From: Himantopus leucocephalus | Lineage: Eukaryota > Chordata > Aves > Charadriiformes > Recurvirostridae | Direction: 5' to 3' | DNA: 64,000 nt | NCBI GenBank assembly: GCA_003993805.1 | Contig: RSEF01000018.1 | Location: 3,605,381-3,669,380, forward strand | Shown: in pieces, positions 1 to 9,049 of the stretch | Position numbering within the stretch: position 1 is the first letter of the stretch | Layout: each line of letters opens with the position of its first letter | Notes under the pieces: model-generated | Told to the model about the DNA's origin: nothing | Databases searched by the model: none | What the model saw: the letters and a program-made list of their open reading frames with translations, nothing else | Position numbers and translations under genes: made by a program

Positions 1-507
1 ACACATACCTGAAAGAGGAAGGAGCCCCAGTACAGAGCATGTTTAAGCAAAGCATGTTTAATGTATCCTAAATCTTTCTTTTTATGGAAATTGCAAAGGG
101 AGGACATGTTGGCTACTGACCAGAGTAGAACTTGTGGCACTTTTCCAGGGCACTGTAAGGTAAGAAAGTCTATTGCTACAAATACTGAATTTGGAAGAAA
201 CTGGGTTTTTCTCCTGCCTTGTAATATAGCTGAGTTGTAACTTGCTCCTGCATTCTGTTATGCACGGGGAGCAAATCTGACTTGCAGGGCAGGTGTTTTA
301 AGGCTCAGCAATGTGTTAAGACAGGAAAATTTTTAAAAGAGTTGAAGCCTATTACGCTAATAAATTCCTTTATGCTTCCAGGTCACTTTTGTTTAATCAC
401 AGTTCTTGATCCAACTCTCAAGATGACAAACTCTAGCTATGTGACTAGTTGCAGATTTCCAGTAGCCGCGTTTTCCCATAGAATAAGACAGACCAATTGA
501 AATGCCC
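1..507. other. HEXD 3' flank, no gene recognised
   Basis: AT-rich sequence downstream of HEXD. It contains the ATTAAA candidate noted above. The single open frame of about 72 codons on the plus strand has no recognisable similarity and is treated as chance. Confidence 0.6.
392..397 (-). promoter_or_regulatory. Candidate HEXD polyadenylation signal ATTAAA
   Basis: Plus-strand TTTAAT reads ATTAAA on the HEXD strand, about 110 nt after the stop codon. This is the second most common poly(A) hexamer and would give a short conventional 3' UTR. No transcript evidence is available here. Confidence 0.35.
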
Positions 508-676
508 CTAATTTTGTGCTTTTATTGCTTCGTCTAAATCATCCACCACTTGCTGCAGCTTCTGGAGGCTGGGCTGGACGTTCTCCTCCATCCACTCCTC
601 TACAGTACACTTGTGGAAAACTTGCTCCATGGCTGCTTGGAGGTCCTGCACCACGGCATTCCACTTGGAGAGAAGA
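508..676 (-). CDS. HEXD: HEXD terminal coding exon 12 (residues 422-477) and stop
   Basis: 169 nt, opening after tctgcttag. It encodes [20 protein letters not shown] and later [17 protein letters not shown], matching human VEEWLEENVHPSLQRLQ, then a diverged tail ending in AIKAQN and TAG at 510-508. An AATAAA hexamer lies inside the last codons (see separate entry). The C-terminus looks like a short amphipathic helix. Confidence 0.95.
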
Positions 677-3600
677 CTAAGCAGAAACCAGAATGAAGAA
701 ACAATCACGTTTGCAGCTGAGCTTTGTCTCAAGGGCGGACACTGTGATCATCTTACCGGGCCTTTTCAAGGGAGTACGGTCCTTAAAATGACTTTACANT
801 TATCATCTTACCGGGCCTTTTCAAGGGAGTATGGTCCTTAAAATGACTTTACGGGAAAAGCAGCATCTATTACAAAAGCTCACAGGACTTGACTTTGTGC
901 AGATGGGAAAAGGCTGATGCTGTTTAAGTACCATTAATCTTGGCACTTTTCTTATGCAATGACTTTTAAAGTATTGAAATGTGAGCTCAAAAAAAACACT
1001 GTACACACTTTAAGCGTAACTGAAACCCACTGTGAGACTTGTTGGGAATTTAATTCTGGGTTTTAATCAGGAAGAGTGGATGCATTTGGATATTCACCTT
1101 ATCACAGGAAAAAAAAACGGATAAATTAGCCATTTAGCATGAATCTGAAAAGCAGAGTGTGCCAGGGGACTGGTTTTATTCCAAGCCCTGCCTGGGACCT
1201 GGCCCACGGTGAGCTCCTATGCTGAGGCCAACACCTGCTGTAACAGGCAGCAGCTCCATGGACCAGGGAGAGCTTTTTGGAGACCAATTTTGTCCTTGTA
1301 TTCAAAGAATTTGTTCAACAGGAGGCAGACAAAGATAAACATGTTCTTCTGTTTAAAACCATGTTATGAATAGTTCATATTGTTTGATTTCCACTGATGC
1401 TTCTGAAAAAATTATAGAAAGAGGCAAGGACTCAAAAATCTATGTACTTGAGTGCCCAAAATATGACAGACTTTATTTCCCCTATAATGCAAAATAGGTG
1501 GTGTTACCTTACAGCATCTGGCTGAAAGTGATGCATTATTATAGGATGAATAATCTTCCTTCTTCTGTGGTAGGGGCTGAACCAGCCTGTGACATACCTG
1601 AAAATGGATGTTAGTACGAGCAGTTTGTGAAACAGCTGTGACATATGTGTTTGTAGGCTGACAGGGCGGTGACAGGGCTTTAGCTGAACTTCTGCACAAA
1701 TAGAGATAATGCTTAAGGAGTAAGTAAATTTAAGTCTACGTATCTTTGGAACTAGCTTGTCACAAACTGTTTCTGGTGGATGAGAGTAACTGATCATCTG
1801 TTGCAATTAAAGTTTCATTTCAAGCTCCTTCTTTTGTAACCACACCATTAAAAAAATTCATCTTAACTTTAAAAAACAGCAAAATTTAATTCAGGAAAGA
1901 ACTTGATTCTTGAAATAAGGCAGCACATAGTGTTTAGGAAATCTGCTGAAATACTATAAATTCACATCTATGTATTCCATTCTGCTGAGCTGTCAATCTA
2001 TAGGGATGCGATGCCTGAAATGCCGAGCTTGATATGTGAGTGACTAATCGCCTTGCTGGAATTATTGAATGAATGCCCTGTTTGGAGACGATACAGCCCC
2101 CACACCCCTGCAGACAGCCCCAGAATCAACGTACGCCTCCTCACCTGTTCCTTTCAAGCAGTTCATCCACTGATGACTTGAGGTAGAAACTAACTTGCGT
2201 CACAAGCGTAAGGATATTGCTCCCAGGAAAGGTCCCCACACTTGTGCTGTCCAAAGAGAATCCGTTAGTTTCTGAACTTACTGTGCAATGAGAAGCATCT
2301 GAATCCCACTGCTGGAATTTTACCTCATGAAAGTTTCAGTTTCCAGGTTGGGCATTCCCAGGAGCTTTTCCACATTTTCTTTAGTCTTTTCAGAATAGCC
2401 ACCTGGTGGAAGACAGTGGCGATAAGTAAAAGGAACCTAAATAACCAAAATATTCATAAAAGTGGGTTTTTCTGGAGTACTCGGCATTGGCTTAGTAGTT
2501 CTCCTTGGATTAATATTTTTTAAAAGGTAGAATGGAAATAGAACAAGGAAAAAAAAACTTGGAGTAGGAGGAGTACATTGGCGTTCACACAATTGCCTTG
2601 TGCCAGGTAAAGCACTTCCTAGCGATGAGCCTTCCATTCAGGGTGCTGAATATTTTTTGTGCCTTAGTTAAGAAGAAGTAGGTTGTGGGCTTTTTATTTT
2701 GAAAACAAGAAACGCAGAAAGACAAAAATAAAAATTCTGTTAGCAACTGCCTGTAAAGAAACCAGAAACTACAGGAAATACTTTACCAGCCAGCATACTA
2801 CCTAGAGCAGTTCTAAGAAAATTGATTAGTTAAAACTAATTGTTTACATGTAAATGAGATCTAATCCAAATCCTGTATCGCAAACGTGCAAGATGTATAA
2901 TTTATTGTTCATAATTCAGACCACGATCACGCAGTCAAACCACCTCAAAATACAATAAGCCTGTGCCAACCTTAGGGCAAGGTCACCTCACTCTTGTGCT
3001 AGGCATTAGCTGAGAGAGAACAGAATTGTCACTGTACCATTCTCTAGCGCCTGCAGACATACAGCCAGTGACGGAATTGCCACAGGGAGAAGCTCACACA
3101 AAACAGAGAAGTGATCATACCTAGGTAAGAAAACATTCATTAGGCATTTTACCGTTAGAACATATTAAACAAGTGGAAAGTTTTAATATTTCAATCACTA
3201 AAATTCAAAGAGCTTTAGAAGAATCAGTTTCTGTCTCAGAGAAGGGACCTTCTACCTCTGAAATGCTAAGTATTCCAGTTTTACTAATAAGAGCAGATAC
3301 AAACCAAATTATTTTCCCAAGCCGAATTAGGGTCTGAAATTGGAATCCAGCTCTCTGGTATTCCCTTAGACCTCCTGACTGCTGCATAAACCCCTTTTAC
3401 TCCTTCATGACATTAACAAGTTCTTCTGCCTTTCTATTTGAATTCACATTAGACATGCAGGTATATACCATCCATTACCTATGCTGTCTATAAGCAGTTG
3501 GAGGTGGCACAAAGTACATTCAAGCCTTCAACCCCAACCTGCTCTTGTTGGCGTCTGCCAAAGGAATTGCTCCTCCTGATTAGTGCCACAGCAGCTGACC

Positions 3601-6600
3601 CGAACTCTCAGCTCCACCCCCCACAGTCAGCGCCTGAGGCCCAGCAGTAACCAGCAGGAAGGACTGCAGGGCTGCAAAGTTCCCTTCCGAATCCCGAGCC
3701 TCCCTGTACCTCTTAGGGAGTTTTTGGGTGGAAGTTTGCTTCCATGTGATCCATGGAACCATTTAAAAAGATGTTCCTTACCTTTGCCAGCCGGTCAGGG
3801 CGATACCTTCAAGGACATCAGCGGGGCTATTGCTTGCCACTTTCAGCCACTGAAGATGGTTTTTTAAGTGGTGTCCGATAAGCGTTAGAGACTGATTCAC
3901 TCCTGTAGCTCCTTTAAAAGCACTAGCAAACCACACCTTGGAGAAGCCGCATCTACGATACTTCTCTATGAGATGCACTGCAATAAGACACAGAAGAACA
4001 CTTACAGGACAAGTTTTTCTCCATTTTCAGCCCTGACTGTAACACTCCAATCGACAGGAACCCAGGTCCAGTTACAACAGGCTGCCGAGCCTTGTCCCGT
4101 CAGGTTTTGAGCATCAGCAAGGACGGGAGATTTGACATGCTCTCTGAGCAACCCGTTTCAGTGGCTGCCCTCCTATTTTCATGTGCCCAGTTAAAATATT
4201 CCATTCCCTCGAATTGCTAAATTGTTTCAATGCTACAAACCGTGGGCATGTAACAGGCATGCACAGCATCTGACAACCGATTCTTCTTTCAACAAAGAAG
4301 TACTTGTATGCATGTTAGATACCCAGTTGGAGCCCTTAGGAGTTTTTCCTTTAAATTCTATAGATGTCTGAAGCCTTGAAGCTCCTTTCGCAGAGCTGTT
4401 CAATACGGAGCTATCTGCTCCCACCAGTTTTAATACAAGGAGAGTTAATGTGACAGTGCTTGTGAAAAACCTCTCAATCACCCATCAGTGATTCCATAGC
4501 CCACTTGAAAAGAATTAAGCAGCAGACAATGCAAGTCCTTCATAGGACAAGCATAAACAGAAAAAGAAAATAAATAATAGCACCTATTATGTGCAATCAG
4601 ACAAGAACTATGTTTATGCTACTAAAGCATAAAAAAACCCAATTTAACAAAAATTTATTTTTTTGGTGTCCAACTAAGGTATGTTTTAATCTTACTATTT
4701 TGGTTTGGCTATTTTGCTTAACAGACAACAGCTCTTTGCTTCTTATAAGCAGCTTAACAGAGAAGTACAAACCTTTGCCCTCCACGTCGAGGTCTGCTGC
4801 ATAGTCCCAGATCATTGGCTGCACAAGCTGTGGGACCCCAGACTCTGAAAGGAACAGAGTTCTAAGTAATGGAAAACAGACACTTAAAAGTGACAATTAA
4901 GTACATATTATTGGTGCAGTAGCACGTGACTAGAACTACGGCTTGTCACTAGAATTCTTCATTTACAGTCGAAGTGCCACTGGGCATTTTCAGCCTGGCC
5001 AGGGCTTTGAACCTGCGGGTTCACGCGCCAGTGGCCACTAAGTCCTTGGACATCTTGAAACCACTAATACGGATCAGCAGTGATGCTTCATCGGAGAACC
5101 CATCCATCCCAAGCCCATCTCATTCTTAGTCCCCTAAAACTACCGGTATACCTGCTGGGTTGAACTGGTGGAGCTGGAAACTGTATGCACAAAATTTCAG
5201 CTAAAATCAAAGGAAATACTCACCCTTTAAGATAGAGATTGTCTGAGCTGTGTTTGCACAGAACTTAGCTTTTCATGAAAAAATGAAGATATAGGTTTAG
5301 CTTTAAATCCTTCTATAATCAACTCCCTGACTAGTTTTAAACATGAGAAACTGACCCCTAGAGAAACTGCAGTAAGTTGTACAGAAATTCAGTATTTTAA
5401 CAGCATCCCATTTTAATTTGTTTAGTCTGTTATTGCCGGGGCAGTAGAGTGCACTTAGCTAGATGCTGTGCTGCTTTTGTGGAAACCGCATGGGTCCCAT
5501 TTGCACTTTTTTGGATGATTTCCCACTATTAAAGCCATGAATAGGTCAGTCACTGCCGGAGGAGCTGGAAGAGCTACACAGCTCTTCACGTAAATCTGTT
5601 TAGAGCAGACATGTAAGGTGGCTCTGAAAGTGCTGGAACTCCGTCTATGCTAGGACTACTCAAATTTTAGCAGTGGTTTCATATTTTTCAACAAACAAGA
5701 CACGTGACATCAAGGCCTCGGAGCTACCCCGGAATTCAGTATCAGAGTTCCTCGTGATGTGCACTATGATCACATATATTGTCAAAGATGCTCACAGGGT
5801 CACAGCTTCTCTGTGGGAGCCTGCACCACTGGAACCAGATGCTGCACAGAGCAACAACTAACATTAGAAGGTGGTGAGAGGCACAGAAATTTAGACTGAC
5901 ACCACAAATGCTAATAGTTGGGTTTTTTTAAGGTGTAAAGAAAGTAGAATTGATGGCAACCACTGCATGATGACTGTTTTGTTTGTCATTGTGTATTACC
6001 AGATGGAAAACTAAAGTGTATGTGTTGAGACTTGCCCACAGTCATACAGAAGGTCTGTGACATAGCTGAGGACTAAATGTCTCTGCTGTCTAGTCTCATG
6101 GATCGTGTCTCATATCATATTCTCAGATTTGTTGTTTTCATTATTTTCAGCTGCCAACAAACCTGTTTTAACTGGTCGTGTAAACTTTTTTTGTACGCTA
6201 CAAAATATGACTCACCCCATCACTGGTCACACACCTGCCAGTGTTTCCTCACTTATCCCTCTGAGCATATCATCCCACACGATGGGCGTCACAGTGGGGT
6301 AAGACGAGGCCACACAACTTGCAACTGCTTTTATGTGGGATAAGCACAGCTTCTCTGGAGTGTTGCCTGGCTGCTGCAGCCACTGCTTTGACTCCTCTCC
6401 TTCGCCGAGGTAGTAGACCTGAAAAATCAAGCAAATAATCCTGATTTCTTGCATAGGAATATGTGGAATGAGTTTGACACAGTGTCATGAAATCATATGA
6501 TATTCACAACCTATTGCACAGCTGTGACACACTGAGTGGACGTATTTAAAGCACCTCTCGGTGTTGAAGACACTGCAAGCATTTCTACCAGTCTGTAGGA

Positions 6601-8567
6601 GACTGTGACCATGAATAAATGCCTCACGTAAAGGAATTTTCCTCTAGAAACTGAAATATTTAAAGAATAATTAATGCACGCTGTATTTGTCTTTGGAAGG
6701 TTTGTCCTTGGAAATAGTTCTTACCAGATTTACTCAGTTCAAATCTAGCAACCCATAAGGTCCTGAATTACATAAAATGAAGTTTCTGTCTTGGGGAAGG
6801 AGATCATCTGTACATGAATCTAGAAGTGACTTGGGAGCATGTCCAAGAGTGGCCCCAGCGTACCTGGTCCTATGCAGGGAGTGGATTTGGGCCTGTTAAG
6901 CTGGATGTGCATTTAAAACTCTCTGCTGTTTTAGAGCAGTTTTTATCTAAACCACATTTATTCTACATAAATAGTATATAAATACATAAATAGCTTTAAA
7001 AAACCTTGCCATTGGTTCCCACACAACATGATACCAAATGCTAAACTAGTATCAGTACAGTTAAGATGATCACAAAGAATTTCAGGGATCTGCGTGCCAT
7101 AGGGATGGGTTTAAGAAACTCAAGATTCTCCTCCTCAAGGAGACAAACTACCAAGAGAAAAAAAACACGACTTCCCACCACAAAAGGGCTTACTTGGAAT
7201 AAACTGGCCAGAACAACAACATCTTACATCCAAACTCACATGATTCTTAATGAATACCTCCAACTGATACCCCACTTCAAATACTCATTTGACCTAAAAC
7301 CAAATGCTGCGTTAGCTTTAAGAAACTGCATTCAATACTTTTGATATTACACTCAGATCAATAGAAATGACATCCTGTGCTACTGGAATAATTTATTGTC
7401 AAAAAGACTTCCCTACACTGGCTTGAGTTGGTGTTTTCTGTCCCCAAAATCCTACCCAAATGTGGCCTAGGCACCAGTGAAATGCAGAAGCCTCTGCCCT
7501 TATCACCATTCCTCAAAAGAAAAAAATTCCTGGCTCAAGAGGAGTCCCACCTCATCACATCCGATGTGAAACCATTTTATGTCTTCGTGCAGTGCCATGA
7601 CTTGGTCAATCATGGCTTTGACCAGTGCCCGCGACTCCTCCTTGTGTGGGTTGAGGGCGTTGGGAAACATCTTCACCTCCCGGAGATGAGCGAACTCTTT
7701 GTGCTTCAGCACGAACTGCAAGAGAAAGGAGAGCTCAGGGAACAGCTGCAAAAAGAAGGGGACAGCAGTGTCCTCTTGTCACCAGGGCTCTGCTAACAGC
7801 TCTCCTGCTAAAACCTTGGTGTTGAGCGTACCAGGTCCCTCGCTGGGGGCTGTATGGGGGTGGTACGGGCAGGAGGGGCACAGCTGATGCTCCACGGTGC
7901 CGTGGGGGCTCTGCAACCACAAAGCATCCCACAGGGTGAGGGAAACGGGGTGCTCAGTGCAGCATCACCCTGCTGGCCGGAGCGCGGGGAGCTGGATAAC
8001 GGCAGCGCCGGGAATTGCGATGGAGATTTCCCAACGAAGCCACCCCCACGCCCCACCCAGCGCTCCCAGGCGTCGAAGGCGCGACGCCACCCGCCCGCTG
8101 CTCACCTCCATGTGCCCGAAGGTCTGCACCAGCGGCACCACCTCCAGCCCCAGCGCCCTGGCCTGGCTCAGCACCGCCCTCACCTCCCCGGGGCTGCGGG
8201 GGGAGAGCGAGACCTCAGGGCCCGGCCCGGCAGCGGGGACCCCCCCGGGCCCTCCCCGGGCGGTACCTGTAGGCGTGCGGGGCCCGTACCGGCCCCAGCG
8301 GCCCCGCGTAGGGGAAGGTGTCCTCGTACTCCAGCAGCAGCCCGCTGGCGCCCAGGGCGCGGAGCAGCGGCAGCACCTGAGGGGCAGGAGGGGAGACGGG
8401 CGGTGGGGCCGGGCCGCGGGGGGCCGGGGAGCCCCCGCCGCCCCCTCACACCCCCCTCACGCCCCCCTCACCTCCGCCATGTAGGCGGCGCGGGGCGGGG
8501 CTCCCTTCAGGTCCAGGTGCACCAGGCGCCGCCGCGGCCCGCCCGCCTGCCCGCCCGCCGCCGCCAT
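508..8567 (-). CDS. HEXD: Hexosaminidase D, complete 12-exon gene
   Basis: Glycoside hydrolase family 20 enzyme that removes terminal beta-linked N-acetylgalactosamine or N-acetylglucosamine; the family member is known as nucleocytoplasmic, and no signal peptide is visible. CDS exons in transcript order (plus coordinates): 8472-8567, 8267-8376, 8106-8193, 7551-7715, 6235-6418, 4773-4844, 3782-3977, 3038-3120, 2324-2402, 2145-2246, 1508-1597, 508-676. They total 1434 nt, giving 477 residues plus stop, close to human HEXD. All junctions are GT/AG and all phases agree. Landmarks are [11 protein letters not shown] near residue 15, LVQTFGHME ending at 98, the catalytic Asp-Glu pair in HIGCDE (D152, E153), VWDDML, KYRRCGF and [10 protein letters not shown] near 393. 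The start at 8567 is the first in-frame ATG with G at -3 and +4. It is divergently paired with OGFOD3. The gene looks intact; assignment rests on remembered similarity to human HEXD across every exon. Confidence 0.96.
521..526 (-). promoter_or_regulatory. AATAAA hexamer inside the HEXD coding end
   Basis: On the minus strand the codons GCA ATA AAA contain AATAAA, 10 nt before the TAG stop. Cleavage normally falls 10-30 nt downstream, so use of this site would end the mRNA at or just after the stop. A more usual 3' UTR could use ATTAAA at 397-392 instead. Confidence 0.5.
747..852. repeat. Single-N duplication junction (51 bp copies)
   Basis: Copies at 747-797 and 802-852 around the N at 799, one mismatch. 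In the HEXD intron just upstream of the last exon. Confidence 0.85.
1508..1597 (-). CDS. HEXD: HEXD coding exon 11 (residues 392-422)
   Basis: 90 nt. It encodes [19 protein letters not shown], then [11 protein letters not shown]. The acceptor is cattttcag and the donor gtaaca. It is nearly identical to human [18 protein letters not shown], one of the most conserved stretches of the C-terminal region. Confidence 0.96.
2145..2246 (-). CDS. HEXD: HEXD coding exon 10 (residues 358-392)
   Basis: 102 nt. It encodes [18 protein letters not shown], then [17 protein letters not shown] chose the acceptor tttggacag because an earlier candidate (gcacag, near 2286) breaks the frame against exon 9, while this one restores it and matches human GSFPGSNILALVTQVS. 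Confidence 0.93.
2324..2402 (-). CDS. HEXD: HEXD coding exon 9 (residues 332-358), short exon
   Basis: 79 nt. It encodes [19 protein letters not shown], then LETETFM. The acceptor is cttccaccag and the donor gtaaaa. It leaves AG, completed as Ser by exon 10. It corresponds to the human segment with VENLLGISSLEK. Confidence 0.92.
3038..3120 (-). CDS. HEXD: HEXD coding exon 8 (residues 304-332), short exon
   Basis: 83 nt, between acceptor ttacctag and donor gtacag. It encodes [18 protein letters not shown], then [11 protein letters not shown], matching human [23 protein letters not shown]. It has no in-frame ATG and is too short for simple ORF calling, but phase and homology are unambiguous. 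Confidence 0.94.
3782..3977 (-). CDS. HEXD: HEXD coding exon 7 (residues 239-304)
   Basis: 196 nt encoding [30 protein letters not shown] and IALTGWQR, all close to the human order. The acceptor is ttattgcag and the donor gtaagg. GWQR followed by YDH in the next exon is a conserved hexosaminidase D junction. Confidence 0.97.
4773..4844 (-). CDS. HEXD: HEXD coding exon 6 (residues 215-239)
   Basis: 72 nt encoding [20 protein letters not shown] then VEGK, matching human SGVPQLVEPVLWDYTADLD. The split Glu codon at its start and split Val at its end both close correctly with the neighbouring exons. Confidence 0.96.
6028..6110 (-). mobile_element. Possible MIR SINE remnant
   Basis: GACTTGCCCACAGTCATACA followed by ATAGCTGAGGACTAAATGTC resembles the MIR core in reverse, in the HEXD intron between exons 5 and 6. 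Weak match. Confidence 0.4.
6235..6418 (-). CDS. HEXD: HEXD coding exon 5 (residues 154-215)
   Basis: 184 nt. It encodes [28 protein letters not shown] and [12 protein letters not shown]. The VWDDML strand aligns with the human VTPLVWDDML segment. The acceptor is tttttcag; the donor after a single G is gtgtgt. Confidence 0.96.
7551..7715 (-). CDS. HEXD: HEXD coding exon 4 with catalytic Asp-Glu (residues 99-153)
   Basis: 165 nt, phase 0 at both ends. It encodes [20 protein letters not shown] and ends in HIGCDE. The Asp-Glu pair (D152, E153) is the family 20 catalytic signature: Glu is the acid/base and Asp assists the substrate acetamido group. The exon ends exactly after the catalytic Glu; the donor is gtggga. 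Confidence 0.97.
8106..8193 (-). CDS. HEXD: HEXD coding exon 3 (residues 69-98)
   Basis: 88 nt ending in phase 0. It encodes [16 protein letters not shown], then [14 protein letters not shown], the near-invariant barrel strand of hexosaminidase D. The flanking intron 73 bp away is among the shortest in the window and lies within the CpG-rich block. Confidence 0.95.
8267..8376 (-). CDS. HEXD: HEXD coding exon 2 (residues 33-69)
   Basis: 110 nt, from acceptor ctcag to donor gtaccg. It encodes [12 protein letters not shown], then [16 protein letters not shown] and RAPHAY, matching the human segment with EYEDMFPYEGPL. It leaves AG, which completes Ser with the next exon. The following intron is only 73 bp. 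Confidence 0.94.
8472..8567 (-). CDS. HEXD: HEXD coding exon 1 (residues 1-32)
   Basis: Starts at ATG 8567 (minus). An Ala/Gly-rich leader runs into [21 protein letters not shown], the conserved first beta strand of the barrel. The donor after GCG GAG is gtgagg, phase 0. The reading frame stays open upstream, but the upstream in-frame ATGs lie antisense to OGFOD3 exon 1 and are unlikely starts. Confidence 0.93.
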
Positions 8568-8578
8568 GCCCGCCGCAT
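8507..8578 (-). other. Upstream ORF overlapping the HEXD start codon
   Basis: An ATG at 8578 lies 11 nt 5' of the HEXD ATG in another frame and opens 23 codons, ending at 8507 inside exon 1. If the HEXD transcript begins upstream of 8578, this overlapping Arg-rich uORF would be expected to reduce initiation at the main start. The ORF is seen directly; its use is inference. Confidence 0.45.
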
Positions 8579-8707
8579 GCCGCCGCTCCGGCCTCGATTG
8601 CTCACGACTGCTCGCTCCAGGCTGGCCGCGGCACAGCCGGTCCGCATCGATTGCTTTGGCCTGCCGCCGCCGCCGCGATACCCCGACATGAAGCGCTCGA
8701 CCGCGTC

Positions 8708-8807
8708 CCTCTGCCCCGGTTCCGGCGTCTTGGCGCTGCTCAGCCGCCGGCCGTCTGNCCTCTGCCCCGGTTCCGGCGCCTTGGCGCTGCTCAGCCGCCG
8801 TCCGTCT
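8708..8807. repeat. Single-N duplication junction in the shared promoter (49 bp copies)
   Basis: Copies at 8708-8756 and 8759-8807 around the N at 8758, two mismatches. Inside the spacer between HEXD and OGFOD3 start codons. Confidence 0.85.
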
Positions 8808-8960
8808 CTCCCGGTGAGGCTCCTCCGGTGCTCCCGCTTCGGCTCTGCGGTGGATTGGCCCTGCATGTTTGTGTGAAGCGTCTCTGCTCGGCGGCCGATT
8901 GCTTTCCCCTGGCAGGCGGGAGAGGCGGGCCGAGCACATCGCTCTGTGTCGGCGGGCGGG

Positions 8961-9049
8961 ATGGCTCCGCAGCGGCGGGCGGCGCCGCGCGGCCCTGAGA
9001 GCGGCGGGACAGCGGCCGGGCCGGGCCGCGGGGGCCGCCGCCACGGCAG
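8961..9049 (+). CDS. OGFOD3: OGFOD3 coding exon 1
   Basis: ATG in a good context (G at -3 and +4). It encodes MAPQRRAAPRGPESGG then a Gly/Arg-rich tail; the human protein begins with nearly the same MAPQRRAA. The donor is CAG|gtaccc, leaving AG. A GTG 15 nt upstream is also in frame but has no support as a start. Confidence 0.92.

Noticed and set aside
2247..2286. Acceptor gcacag at about 2286 as the start of HEXD exon 10
   Set aside because: Joining it to exon 9 gives an early in-frame stop; the acceptor at 2247-2248 keeps the frame and the homology.
3580..3762. Minus-strand frame ending in a Gly-rich stretch considered as HEXD exon 8
   Set aside because: Similar length to the expected exon, but the residues do not match; the true exon at 3038-3120 matches HEXD and both phases.
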